Of a stretch of 64,000 nucleotides of DNA, positions 24,859 through 33,149 are shown piece by piece. How positions within the stretch are numbered: the first letter of the stretch is position 1; each line of letters opens with the position of its first letter. A program made the position numbers and the translations under genes. The notes beneath the pieces are model-generated. The model was given only the letters and a program-made list of their open reading frames with translations, had not been told where the DNA came from and did no database searches. Location: assembly GCF_026340305.1 (NCBI RefSeq), contig NZ_JAPEPI010000001.1, positions 3,720,001 to 3,784,000 of the forward strand, in the 5' to 3' direction. Origin of the DNA: Streptomyces sp. NBC_01381 (GTDB lineage: Bacteria > Actinomycetota > Actinomycetes > Streptomycetales > Streptomycetaceae).

Positions 24859-25868
24859 GCCTCCGCCTCCGCGCGGTACATCCGGCGCAGCCGCACCACG
24901 CCCAGGTCGTGCTGGTAGAGGTTCTCGCGCTGGTCCGCGTCGGCGGGCATCGCCTCCAGCATCACCCGGTCCTGCTCAAGGACCTGCCAGTGGCGCTCCT
25001 CGATGAGGGTCTTGTAGAGGAAGCGCCAGGTGTCGCGCTGCCAGCCCTGGACGCGGCGGTAGCGCCAGAAGAAGACGCCGGTGCGGGTCTCGTCGACCGG
25101 GCAGACCATGCCGACGATGCCGAACGGGCCGCCGGGTCCTGCCGACGGCGGGTACGGGATGGTCAGGTCCACCCAGTCGACGCCGGTGCGGCACAGCTCG
25201 ACCCAGTCGAAGTTGACGCCCCGCTGGTCGGTCTTCTCGAAGAAGTAGCCGCGGTCCGTCTCCCGGATGCGGAACTTGGCGGTGGTGTCGCCGTCGTACA
25301 TCGTGTGCGACTCATGGTGGAGGAACGCGCCGTGCATCGGGTCGAGGAGGTTCTCCACCGCGAACCGCCACGGGCCGTTCCACTCCGCGTAGCAGAGGAA
25401 CGCGTCGACGTCGGGGTCGGTGAGCGGATCCGGCAGCGTCAGCTCGGCCGGCTCCGGGTGCCGCTCGTCGCCGAAGTAGGCGAGGATCGCGCCGCCGATC
25501 TCCCGCACGGGCAGTGACGTGACGAGTTTCTTGCCCTCCAGGTTGCAGCCGGGCAGGCCCGGTACGGAGGAGACGGTGCCGTCGGTCTCGACCTCCACCC
25601 CGTGGTACCAGCAGGCCACCCGGTCGCCGAGGTGTTTCCCGAGCGACAGGGGAGCCCCGCGGTGCGGGCAGCGGTCCGCGAGCATCGACAGGGTGCCGTC
25701 CGAGCGGCGGAAGAGCAGCCACTGCTCGCCGAGGGCGGTGACCTTGCGCATCGCGCCGGCGGCGACGAAGTCCGAGGGGACGACGGGGTGCCACTGGTTG
25801 CGCAGACCGGTGGCGTAGATGTGGTCCGCGGAAGCGGCGGGGCCGACGCGGGGGGTCAGGGTGGTCAT
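24840..25868 (-). CDS. Rieske non-heme iron oxygenase, alpha subunit
   Basis: 342 residues. Rieske 2Fe-2S site CPHRGAPLSLG with CWYHG (C-x-H and C-x2-H). Mononuclear iron site in ENLLDPMHGAFLHHES (bridging Asp, two His). Resembles vanillate O-demethylase and phenoxybenzoate-dioxygenase oxygenases: it hydroxylates or O/N-demethylates a small, probably aromatic, substrate using electrons from the PDR-type reductase encoded two genes downstream in transcript order reversed (26144-27082). Start ATG 25868 is chosen at MTTLTPRVG; an upstream extension has no homology. Five bases separate it from the small gene upstream. Confidence 0.88.
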   Translation of the reverse strand: MTTLTPRVGPAASADHIYATGLRNQWHPVVPSDFVAAGAMRKVTALGEQWLLFRRSDGTLSMLADRCPHRGAPLSLGKHLGDRVACWYHGVEVETDGTVSSVPGLPGCNLEGKKLVTSLPVREIGGAILAYFGDERHPEPAELTLPDPLTDPDVDAFLCYAEWNGPWRFAVENLLDPMHGAFLHHESHTMYDGDTTAKFRIRETDRGYFFEKTDQRGVNFDWVELCRTGVDWVDLTIPYPPSAGPGGPFGIVGMVCPVDETRTGVFFWRYRRVQGWQRDTWRFLYKTLIEERHWQVLEQDRVMLEAMPADADQRENLYQHDLGVVRLRRMYRAEAEAQASAP

Positions 25869-25873
25869 CGGGG

Positions 25874-26098
25874 TCACGCTCCCAGTCGGTTCATCTCGGC
25901 ACGGAAGGATTCCTCGGTCCACGGGGCGCCGTCCGGCGCGTGGACCTGACGGGCGTTCAAGCCCCGTACGACATCCGCGAGTTCGTGCCCGTCCTTGGTG
26001 AGGACCTCTTCGAGGGTGGCGGCGAGCTTGTACTCGTACGGGGTCGGCTCATGGGTACGGGACTGATGGACGTCCAGGTACGGCCAGGTGGTGGTCAC
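25874..26098 (-). CDS. Small protein associated with Rieske oxygenase (recombinase-like HTH family)
   Basis: 74 residues, GTG start: TTWPYLDVHQSRTHEPTPYEYKL, then LTKDGHELADVVRGLNARQVHAPDG and WTEESFRAEMNRLG. The second half resembles the helix-turn-helix of serine-recombinase tails (LNARGVPTPRG-like), hence the family name. There is no catalytic domain. Its tight position between reductase and oxygenase suggests an accessory of the oxygenase rather than a recombinase; function unknown. Confidence 0.7.
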   Translation of the reverse strand: MTTTWPYLDVHQSRTHEPTPYEYKLAATLEEVLTKDGHELADVVRGLNARQVHAPDGAPWTEESFRAEMNRLGA

Positions 26099-26116
26099 GG
26101 GTGCCTCCAGGGGGAT

Positions 26117-26152
26117 TTACGGGTCTTACAGGTCTTACGGGTCTTACAGGTC
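26117..26152. repeat. Four 9-bp tandem repeats carrying in-frame stop codons
   Basis: TTACGGGTC and TTACAGGTC alternate four times (26117-26152). On the minus strand each unit ends in TAA in the frame of the reductase gene, whose own stop is the first of them. The result is four in-frame stops in a row. Confidence 0.85.
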
Positions 26153-27082
26153 GAGGACGAGGCGGCGGCCCGATGTGCAGCGCGAGACGCAGATCATCAT
26201 CGAGGCGTTCGCCGCGTGCTCGGCGTCGCTGAGCAGGAAGTCGCGGTGGTCGGGTGTGCCTTCGAGTACGCGGGTCTCGCAGCTGCCGCAGATGCCTTCC
26301 TGGCAGGAGCTGCTGACGTTCAGGCCCGCGTCCTCGGCGGCCCGCAGGATCGAGGTGTCGGCGCCGACGGAGAGCGTGAGCCCGGACGCCCGGCACTCCA
26401 CCTCGAACGCGGAGTCGTCCCCGGCCCGCTCCACGACGGGCGCGGCGAACCGCTCCACGCGCAGCCGCTCGGCCGGGCAGACCGCCTCCGCGGCGGCGAG
26501 CAGCGGCTCCGGGCCGCAGCAGTACACGAGCGTGCCTTCGGCACAGCCGTCGAGCGCCGCGGCGAGGTCGATGTGTCCGTGCTCGTCCTGCGGGACGACG
26601 GTCAAGTCGCCGTCCAGTGCGGCCAGTTCATCGGTGAACGCCATGGAGTCGCGGTTGCGTCCGCCGTACACCATGTGCCAGTCGGCCCCGCGCCGTGCCG
26701 TCTCGCGGGCCATCGCCAGGAGGGGGGTGACGCCGATGCCGCCCGCGATGAACAGATAGCCCGGCGCGTCGTCGAGGGGGAAGTGGTTGCGCGGTTCGGA
26801 CACCTTCACTGTCTGGCCGGGCCGCAGCGTGGTGTGCACGTGCCGTGAACCGCCGCGCGACGACGGCTCGTTGAGGACACCGATGCGGTACGCCGATACG
26901 TTCCGCGGGTCGCCGCAGAGGCTGTACTGGCGTATGTGGCCTCCGGTGTGGACGTCGAGGTGCGCGCCGGGGGTCCACGCGGGCAGCGGCTTGCCGTCCG
27001 GGTGGGCGAGCTCGACGGAGAGGACTCCGTCCGCCTCCCAGGTCATACGGCGCACCAGCAGCGTCAGTTCGCTCTCATTCAT
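26144..27082 (-). CDS. PDR/VanB-type oxidoreductase (ferredoxin reductase)
   Basis: 312 residues in the phthalate-dioxygenase-reductase order: FMN domain (RQYSLCGDP), NAD domain (FIAGGIGVTPLLAMAR, CCGPEPLLAA), C-terminal plant-type 2Fe-2S domain (CQEGICGSCETRVLEG, later MICVSRC). It passes electrons from NAD(P)H to the Rieske oxygenase encoded just downstream. Cytoplasmic. Ends in the tandem stop repeat; starts 13 bases after the ThDP-enzyme stop, so same operon. Confidence 0.92.
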   Translation of the reverse strand: MNESELTLLVRRMTWEADGVLSVELAHPDGKPLPAWTPGAHLDVHTGGHIRQYSLCGDPRNVSAYRIGVLNEPSSRGGSRHVHTTLRPGQTVKVSEPRNHFPLDDAPGYLFIAGGIGVTPLLAMARETARRGADWHMVYGGRNRDSMAFTDELAALDGDLTVVPQDEHGHIDLAAALDGCAEGTLVYCCGPEPLLAAAEAVCPAERLRVERFAAPVVERAGDDSAFEVECRASGLTLSVGADTSILRAAEDAGLNVSSSCQEGICGSCETRVLEGTPDHRDFLLSDAEHAANASMMICVSRCTSGRRLVLDL

Positions 27083-27095
27083 GGCAGGGCCCTCC

Positions 27096-29414
27096 TCACT
27101 GGCCGGGGATCTTGACGGGCGGGGTGAACGGGTTCTTCATCGGGCCGAGCCGGGCCAGGTCGACCTCGACGAGGGTCGGGCCTTCGGAGGCGACGGCATG
27201 GCTGATGACCGGCTCCGCATGCTCCTCGGCGGCGATCCGCGCGTACGCCAACCCGCAGGCCTGGGCGAGGAGTTCGAAATCGGGCGTGGCGAGGTCCACG
27301 CCACTGCGGCGCTCGCTGTAGCGGTCCTGCATGTTGCGGAGCACGCCGTACCCGCCGTCGTTGAAGACGATCAGGGTGAGCCGGGGCCGCTCCTGGGCGA
27401 GCGTGAGGAGCTCCCCGAGGTGGACGGCGAGCCCGCCGTCGCCGGCGAGGACGACGGTGGGCGCGTCGGTCCTGGCGAGCGCCGCGCCGATGCCCATGCC
27501 GAGCCCCTGCCCGATGCCGCCGCCGCGCGGGAAGACGTTGTCGCGCGGGTCGTACATCTCCAGGAGCCGGTTGCCCCAGCTGCTGGAGGGGATGGTCACA
27601 TCGCGGGCGACGACGGCCTCGCGGGGCAGGGCGGCCCGGATGGCGTCGCAGATCGCGGCCTGCGGGCCGATGTTGTCGTGCAGGGTGGCGCGGACGTCCT
27701 CGCGGACCTCGGTGATACGCCGCGTCCAGCTCTCCTCGGCCCGTCGCGCGTGCGGCAGCAGGGCCGCGAGCACGTCGGGCGCGTGACCGTGCAGGGGGTG
27801 CCGCGCCGGGTACACACGGCCGAGCGCGGCGGCGTCGATGTCGATCTGGATGTGCGCGGCGGGCAGTTCAAGGCCGTAGTCGGCAGTCTCGTTGGACCGG
27901 AAGTGCGTGCCGATGGTCAGCAGGACGTCGGCGTCGGCGAGGAGGGCGCGGGCGGCCGGGGTGGTGGCGAAGTTCCCGATGACCTGCGGGTGGTCCTCGG
28001 GCACGGAGCCCCGCCCGGAGTTGGAGGTCAGCAGTCCCGCACCGGTGGCGTCGAGCAGCTCGGCCAGCTCGCGGCGGGCCCGCGTGGCTCCGCCACCGGC
28101 CCAGATGAGGGGGCGCCGGGCGGAGGCCAAGAGGGCCTGGGCGGCGGCGAGTTCGCCCTCGGCGGGAAGCGGGCGGCTGGGGCGCGGGGCTGCGAACGGC
28201 GAAGGTGCGGCGGCGGACCTGCGGTCAGCGGGTGCCGGAAGCGGCGAGTGCGCAGGGGCGGAGATTCCGGCGGGGTCCCCTGCGGGGGTGGGCCCGGGCG
28301 GTGTGGGGAAGCCGGTGGTTTCCTGGCGCGCGGGCGTCGCGAGGGCCGGATCGGTGGCCTGGAGCGTCTCGGCGCCGGCCGGTTCTTCTTCCGGCCGCAC
28401 GGGAGCTGACGCGGGCACGTGGCCGGCCGGCCTGCGCGGCGGGACGGCGTCCGCCGGGCGGGCCGGGCCTGTGCCTGCCGGGTCGGTCGGACTCGCGCCT
28501 GCTGAGGCTGCCGGGCCGGTCGGACTCGCGTCCGCCGGGCGGGCGGGGCCTGTGCCTGCCGAGCTGGTCGGACTTGCGTCCGCCGAGGCTGCCGGGCTGG
28601 TCGGACTCGCGTCTGCCGGGCGGGCGGGGCTTGTGCCTGCCGGGCTGGTTGGACTCGCGCCTGCCGGGTCTGCCGGGCTGGTTGGACTCGCGCCTGCCGG
28701 GTCTGCCGGGCTGGTCGGACCCGCGTCCGCCGGGCTGGCCGGGCTGGTCGGACCCGCGTCCGCCGGGCTGGCCGGGCCTGTGCCTGCCGGGCCGGTCGGA
28801 CTCGCGCCCGCCGGGCCTGCCAAGTCGGTCGGACCCGCGCCCGCCGTGCCTGCCGGACCCGCGCCCGCCGAGCCCCTATCCGCCGAGCCCCCCACATCCG
28901 TCTGCGCCGCGTACTGCAGATCAACCGGCCACTCCACGCTCGCCGGGCCGCCCGGATCCGTCAGCGCCGCGCGGGCCGCCTCGCGCAGGATGCGGCCCGC
29001 GGCGTTCGCCGACGGGACGGAAGCCGCGTACGCGGAGACCGCGCGCAACATGCCGAGCTGGTCCTTGGTCTCGTGGATGAAGCCGCGGCCGCTGCCGAGG
29101 AACTCGCTCTCCACCTGGCCCGTGATGTGGAGGACGGACGTGCCCGAGCTGAGCGCCTCGACCAGCGAGCCCGCCGCGTTGCCCGCGCCCGTGCCCGTCG
29201 AGGTGAGCGCGCAGCCCAGCGAGCCGCGGGCCCGGCCGTAGGCGTCGGCCGCGTTCACCGCGGTCGCCTCGTGGCGGACCGGGACGAACCGCAGCTCCCG
29301 GTCGACCGCCTCGACCAGCGGCAGATTGTGCACGCTGACGATGCCGAACACCGTGTCGACGCCGAGTTCGCGCAGGACGGCGACGAGGAGATCGCCTCCG
29401 GTGGCGTAGTGCAT
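27096..29414 (-). CDS. ThDP-dependent enzyme (acetolactate synthase/benzoylformate decarboxylase-like) with giant low-complexity insert
   Basis: 772 residues; relatives are about 530-570. PYR domain residues 1-173 (VRHEATAVNAADAYGR with the conserved Glu; TSTGTGAGNA). Central domain from about 420 (RRPLIWAGGGATRARREL). PP domain near the C-terminus with AGDGGLAVHLGELLT and FNDGGYG, the ThDP/Mg motif GDG-x-N-like. Between PYR and central domains lie about 245 residues (174-418) of Ala/Pro/Gly/Ser/Thr, including an 11-residue repeat (SPTSPADPAGA variants). The catalytic domains appear intact, so decarboxylation or carboligation of a 2-oxo acid is likely. GAGGAG lies six bases before the ATG. 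Ten bases separate it from the SDR gene upstream. Confidence 0.85.
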   Translation of the reverse strand: MHYATGGDLLVAVLRELGVDTVFGIVSVHNLPLVEAVDRELRFVPVRHEATAVNAADAYGRARGSLGCALTSTGTGAGNAAGSLVEALSSGTSVLHITGQVESEFLGSGRGFIHETKDQLGMLRAVSAYAASVPSANAAGRILREAARAALTDPGGPASVEWPVDLQYAAQTDVGGSADRGSAGAGPAGTAGAGPTDLAGPAGASPTGPAGTGPASPADAGPTSPASPADAGPTSPADPAGASPTSPADPAGASPTSPAGTSPARPADASPTSPAASADASPTSSAGTGPARPADASPTGPAASAGASPTDPAGTGPARPADAVPPRRPAGHVPASAPVRPEEEPAGAETLQATDPALATPARQETTGFPTPPGPTPAGDPAGISAPAHSPLPAPADRRSAAAPSPFAAPRPSRPLPAEGELAAAQALLASARRPLIWAGGGATRARRELAELLDATGAGLLTSNSGRGSVPEDHPQVIGNFATTPAARALLADADVLLTIGTHFRSNETADYGLELPAAHIQIDIDAAALGRVYPARHPLHGHAPDVLAALLPHARRAEESWTRRITEVREDVRATLHDNIGPQAAICDAIRAALPREAVVARDVTIPSSSWGNRLLEMYDPRDNVFPRGGGIGQGLGMGIGAALARTDAPTVVLAGDGGLAVHLGELLTLAQERPRLTLIVFNDGGYGVLRNMQDRYSERRSGVDLATPDFELLAQACGLAYARIAAEEHAEPVISHAVASEGPTLVEVDLARLGPMKNPFTPPVKIPGQ
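28440..28889. repeat. 33-bp tandem-repeat tract encoding the Pro/Ala linker
   Basis: Degenerate tandem units, several with a 33-bp period (11 codons; for example the two successive units around 28630-28700), keep the reading frame of the ThDP enzyme throughout. Units differ at few bases, implying expansion by slippage or unequal crossing-over followed by drift. Confidence 0.85.
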
Positions 29415-29424
29415 GGGGAACTCC

Positions 29425-30210
29425 TCAGAGGATGGAGCGGCCGACGCCGCCGCAGACGTCGATGCTGGTGCCGGTGGTGTACGAGGCGCGGGGCGAGAGC
29501 AGCGTGACGATCGCGTACGCGACCTCCTCCGCCCGCCCGAGCCGGCCGAGCGCGATCCCGCGGTCGGCTGCCAGCTCCGCCTGCCAGTCCTCGTAGGAGA
29601 GGCCGGAGTCGGCGGCCGCGTGGCGTCGCGTCCACTGGCCGGTGTCGATGAGGCCCAGGCAGACCGAGTTGACGCGGATGCCCTCGGGAGCGAGCTCCAC
29701 CGAGAGGGACTTGGAGAGGTTGAGGATGCCCGCGCGGGCCGCGCTCGTGGTGATCAGGCGCGGCTCGGGCTGCTTGGCCAGGACCGCGTTGACGTTCACG
29801 ACGCTCGCCGCGCCGGACGCCGCGAGGTACGGGCGGGCCGCGTGCAGGGGGTTCAGGACCCCGGCGAACTTCAGGTCCAGCTCGTCGCGCCAGTCATCGG
29901 CGGTCGACTCGTCCAGACCCTTCATACGGGACTGGCCCGCGTTGTTCACGAGCCCGTCGATCGCGCCGAACGTGTCCGCCGCGTGCCGCGTGAACTCCCG
30001 TACGGCGTCCGCGTCCCGTACGTCGCACACCCTCGTGAGCAGCCGGTCGCCGCCGCCCAGCGAGGCCGCGGCCTTGCCGAGCCGCTCGGCGTCACGCCCG
30101 CAGGTGGCGACCCGCGCGCCCTCGTCGAGCAGGGCGCGGACCGTGGCCAGGCCGACGCCCGAGCTGCCGCCGGTGACCAGGACGGTCCGGTCGGCGAGGC
30201 CCAGATCCAT
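29425..30210 (-). CDS. Short-chain dehydrogenase-like protein with substituted catalytic triad
   Basis: 261 residues. Rossmann nucleotide motif VLVTGGSSGVGLA and LVNNAGQSRM are normal. The active-site region reads VVNVNAVLAK and LITTSAARAGILN, where SDRs usually have NVSS and YSASKAG. The Ser, Tyr and Lys of the triad are therefore replaced (Asn/Ala, Thr, Arg). It may bind NAD(P) but not catalyse ordinary alcohol oxidation, or it may belong to a variant subfamily. It is transcribed between the second SDR and the ThDP enzyme. AGGAG precedes the ATG. Confidence 0.82.
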   Translation of the reverse strand: MDLGLADRTVLVTGGSSGVGLATVRALLDEGARVATCGRDAERLGKAAASLGGGDRLLTRVCDVRDADAVREFTRHAADTFGAIDGLVNNAGQSRMKGLDESTADDWRDELDLKFAGVLNPLHAARPYLAASGAASVVNVNAVLAKQPEPRLITTSAARAGILNLSKSLSVELAPEGIRVNSVCLGLIDTGQWTRRHAAADSGLSYEDWQAELAADRGIALGRLGRAEEVAYAIVTLLSPRASYTTGTSIDVCGGVGRSIL

Positions 30211-30256
30211 GATTCATCGCTCCTGTACGTCAGTTCAGTCAGTGCAGTGGGTTCAG

Positions 30257-30997
30257 TCAGTGCATGGTGAAGCCGCCGTTGACGGCGACCGCTTGTCCGG
30301 TGAGATAGCGGGACTCCTCGGAGAGGAGGAAGGAGACGAGCCCGACCATGTCGTCCGGCTGCTGCGGGCGGGAGATCGCCCGGTTGCCCCGGTAGAGGGC
30401 GTGCCGCTCGGCCGGTACCGTCTCGGTGGCCTCGACCTCGGTGAGCCCGGGCGCCACCGCGTTCACGGTGATCCCCTTCTCGCCGAGCTCCCGCGCCATG
30501 GCCCGCGTCAGCGCGATGACCGCGCCCTTGGAGGCGATGTAGTGCGCGAGGCGGGGCGATCCGTAGAGCGCCGCGTCGGATGCGATGTTCACGATCCGGC
30601 CGGGGGAGGCGAAGAGCGGGTGCAGGGCCTTGGCGACCAGCCAGGGGCCGCGGGCGTTGACCGCCATCAGGCGGTCCCACACCTCGACGTCGATGTCCTG
30701 GAACTCCTTGCCGCCCACCCCGTTGGCGAGCGCCGCGTTGTTGACCAGGCCGTACAGCGGGCCCAAGTCCCGTACGGAGGCGGCCAGTTCGTCGACCGAC
30801 GCGGGGTCGGCCACATCACAGCGCACGAAGTGCGCGTCGAGCCCATCCGCCCGCAGTCCTGCGACGGCTTCCGAGCCGCGCGCGGGATCCACCTCCGCGA
30901 CGACGACCCGGAAGCCGTCCTCGCCCACCCGGCGGGCCATGGCCAGGCCAAGGCCACGGCCCGCTCCGGTGACCACGACCGTGGGCACGTCAGTCAC
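30257..30997 (-). CDS. SDR family oxidoreductase
   Basis: 246 residues. TGAGRGLGLAMARR cofactor motif, NNAAL, Ser in NIASDAALYG and the YIASK catalytic pair are intact, with the C-terminal TGQAVAVNGGF. A classical NAD(P)-dependent dehydrogenase, plausibly acting on a diol or hydroxy intermediate of the pathway. The GTG at 30997 overlaps the cupin stop by eight bases; this start gives the canonical N-terminus (MTDVPTVVVTGAG). Confidence 0.88.
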   Translation of the reverse strand: MTDVPTVVVTGAGRGLGLAMARRVGEDGFRVVVAEVDPARGSEAVAGLRADGLDAHFVRCDVADPASVDELAASVRDLGPLYGLVNNAALANGVGGKEFQDIDVEVWDRLMAVNARGPWLVAKALHPLFASPGRIVNIASDAALYGSPRLAHYIASKGAVIALTRAMARELGEKGITVNAVAPGLTEVEATETVPAERHALYRGNRAISRPQQPDDMVGLVSFLLSEESRYLTGQAVAVNGGFTMH

Positions 30998-31511
30998 GGG
31001 TGACGCCGTGCATCGGCGAGTGCTCGGGGTAGGTCGGCACCTGCGGCTTCTGCGTGCCGATGACGACGCAGAACAGGGCGTCGGTGTCGCCCTCGTTCTT
31101 GAGGGAGCGGGCCACACCGGCCGGCACGACGATCATGTCGCGGTAGCCGAGCGTGCGGTACTCCACCTCGTCGGCGCCGCGGTGGATGCCGACCTTGACC
31201 CGGCCCTCCAGGACGAAGAACGCCTCCTCGACGTCGTGGTGGGTGTGCTCGGGGCCCTCGGCGCCGGGCGGAAGCAGCATGTTGGAGAAGGTGAAGCCGC
31301 CGGACGGCAGGATGCGGCTGTCGTTCTCGTGGTTGCCGGTCGCGCCGGAGCCGACGTAACGGATCTGCCCGCGGCGGTACTGCGGGCCCGCCTTCTCCTG
31401 GAAGGAGAGGGTGCTGAAGTCCGCGACGCGGGACTCCTTGGTGGCGATCAGCGAGTCGGTGTACTTGCCGAGGTCGCCGCCGTCGTCGTACTCGGTGGTG
31501 GTCAGAGGCAT
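30990..31511 (-). CDS. Cupin domain protein
   Basis: 173 residues. One cupin barrel with the metal motif EHTHHDVEEAFFVLEG (H-x-H and Glu) and second motif GYRDMIVVPAGVARSLKN. The GVARS segment replaces the usual late metal His, so the metal set may be incomplete. Likely a dioxygenase, isomerase or binding protein for a pathway intermediate. AGGAG precedes the ATG; ends overlap both neighbours' operon structure. Confidence 0.82.
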   Translation of the reverse strand: MPLTTTEYDDGGDLGKYTDSLIATKESRVADFSTLSFQEKAGPQYRRGQIRYVGSGATGNHENDSRILPSGGFTFSNMLLPPGAEGPEHTHHDVEEAFFVLEGRVKVGIHRGADEVEYRTLGYRDMIVVPAGVARSLKNEGDTDALFCVVIGTQKPQVPTYPEHSPMHGVTRD

Positions 31512-31521
31512 GAGAAGGCTC

Positions 31522-32355
31522 CTACTCAGTGATGTGGGCTTGCCCGGCGGCCTGGGCCTGCTCGGGGATACGGGCGGTGATGCGGAGGTGGGAGAGCACC
31601 CAGGCGTTGAAGGCCCCGGGCCGCTCCTGGTTGGCCAGGTGACCGGCGTCCTTGACGATCACGTAGGCGGTCTTGTGCAGGGACCCGGCGATCGCCTGCG
31701 AGGCCTCGACGCCGGTGACCCGGTCCTGGTCGCCGCAGAGGACGAGGGTGGGCGCGGTGATCCGGGCGATTTCGGTGCGCAGGTCGGCCGCGGCCATGGA
31801 CTCGGCGGCGTACGCGTATCCGGGCAGGCGCACCGACGCGGCCATGGTGTCGACGACCCGCCGGACCAGCTCGGGCGGCGCGTCCGGTGAGACGAGCCGG
31901 GGCCCGCGCCGCTCGGCGAACGCCCGCGGCCCGAGCTCCGCGAGCTCGGCGGCCCGCTGCCGCATGCCGTCGGCCTTCGCCGGATCGGTCCCGGAACCGG
32001 CGCTGGAGTCAGCGACGATCAGCGAATCGACCAGCTCGGGGTGGCGGGCGGCAAGGCGCAGTGCGATCACGCCGCCCCACGAGACGCCGAGCACATGGGC
32101 GCTCGCGCCGCGCTCGCGGATCACCTCGGCCGCCGCGTCGGCGAAGCCGTCCAGGTCCAACGGCCCTTCAGGATCGGGTGACTTGGCGTACCCGGGAGCA
32201 TCCCAGGCCACCACACGCACGTACGCGGACAGCTCGGCGAGCTGTGGTGCGAAGGCGGCGGACGACGAACCGATGCCGTGCAGGCACAGCAGCAGCGGAC
32301 CGCCGGAACCCGCCTCCTCGACATGCACGGGCACGCGCACGGGCTCGGCCGTCAC
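31522..32355 (-). CDS. Alpha/beta hydrolase
   Basis: 277 residues. HGIGSSSAAF oxyanion region, nucleophile elbow GVSWGG (Ser), acid Asp in CGDQDRVTG, and catalytic His in DAGHLANQERP. Similar to meta-cleavage-product hydrolases and 3-oxoadipate enol-lactonase relatives, consistent with the nearby extradiol-type protein. GTG start overlaps the aspartate-dehydrogenase stop (GTGA). Confidence 0.87.
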   Translation of the reverse strand: MTAEPVRVPVHVEEAGSGGPLLLCLHGIGSSSAAFAPQLAELSAYVRVVAWDAPGYAKSPDPEGPLDLDGFADAAAEVIRERGASAHVLGVSWGGVIALRLAARHPELVDSLIVADSSAGSGTDPAKADGMRQRAAELAELGPRAFAERRGPRLVSPDAPPELVRRVVDTMAASVRLPGYAYAAESMAAADLRTEIARITAPTLVLCGDQDRVTGVEASQAIAGSLHKTAYVIVKDAGHLANQERPGAFNAWVLSHLRITARIPEQAQAAGQAHITE

Positions 32356-33149
32356 AGGATCTGCCCCGTACGCCCGGCGAGCGCGGCGAGGCTGCGCAGG
32401 ACCGCGTACGGCACGACCTGGCTGGTCGCCGGGTTGCCCGGGTCCGGCAGATGCGCCACCTCGAAGCGGTACGCCCCGTGCGGTCCCGACGCCTCGACGA
32501 CGTGCCGCGTGTGGTGGGCGCCGGGGTCGGCGACGACCCGGACCCGCACAGCGTCCAGGTCGCCGACGGCCAGCGCGACCGACGCCGCGACGTTCGTCGA
32601 CTTGGGGAACTTCACCGGGACGTCGCGCGCGGTCCCGGACATCACCTCGACGGGCTCGGTGGCGGTCCGCATGCGGGACAGCAACTCCTCGTCCATCCAC
32701 GGTTGTTCGAGGGTGGACGGCAGCTTGGTGGTGGTGAGGGCGACCTCGTCGAGCGGGCCGAGGGAGCGCACCGCCTGGAGCAGATCGAGACCGCCGACCG
32801 CGCCCCCGGTGAAGTACACCCGGCCGGGCCCCGCGGCGAGGAGCCGTTTGGCAAGGTCATCGTCGGTGAGCGCGCCGGTCGAGGCGATCAGGAGATCGGT
32901 CCCGGAGGCGAGCACGCGCTCGCCCCATTCGCGTACGACACCCTGGCCCGCCGCCTCCACGACGAGATCGCAGCGCTCCATGGCCTCGTCGAAGGAGACC
33001 TGCGGGGCCGGGGCGCTCTCGCCGAGCGGACGGTTGTCGACGAGACAGGTCAACTCGGCGCCGGGCACGTGCTGTTCGGCGAGCGCTGTGCCGACGACCC
33101 GGCCGATCGCGCCCCAGCCGACGATGCCGACCTTGCGTACGCGCGTCAT
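32352..33149 (-). CDS. NadX-type aspartate dehydrogenase family protein
   Basis: 265 residues, the family length. N-terminal Rossmann fold (KVGIVGWGAIGRVV), central VVEAAGQGVVREWG, and the DUF108-type C-terminal half (TTTKLPSTL, FPKSTNVAASVALA, ADPGAHHTRHVVEASG). Characterised members oxidise L-aspartate to iminoaspartate with NAD. In a catabolic operon it may instead act on a related amino or hydroxy acid. Overlaps both neighbours by four bases (ATGA and GTGA). Confidence 0.82.
   Translation of the reverse strand: MTRVRKVGIVGWGAIGRVVGTALAEQHVPGAELTCLVDNRPLGESAPAPQVSFDEAMERCDLVVEAAGQGVVREWGERVLASGTDLLIASTGALTDDDLAKRLLAAGPGRVYFTGGAVGGLDLLQAVRSLGPLDEVALTTTKLPSTLEQPWMDEELLSRMRTATEPVEVMSGTARDVPVKFPKSTNVAASVALAVGDLDAVRVRVVADPGAHHTRHVVEASGPHGAYRFEVAHLPDPGNPATSQVVPYAVLRSLAALAGRTGQIL

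Noticed and set aside
25874..26098. Remnant of a site-specific recombinase
   Set aside because: The similarity is limited to a short HTH motif; the gene is complete, well placed in an operon and has no catalytic domain remains nearby.
28440..28889. Possible CRISPR-like repeat array
   Set aside because: Units are directly adjacent, coding in frame and without unique spacers; it is a coding tandem repeat of the ThDP enzyme.
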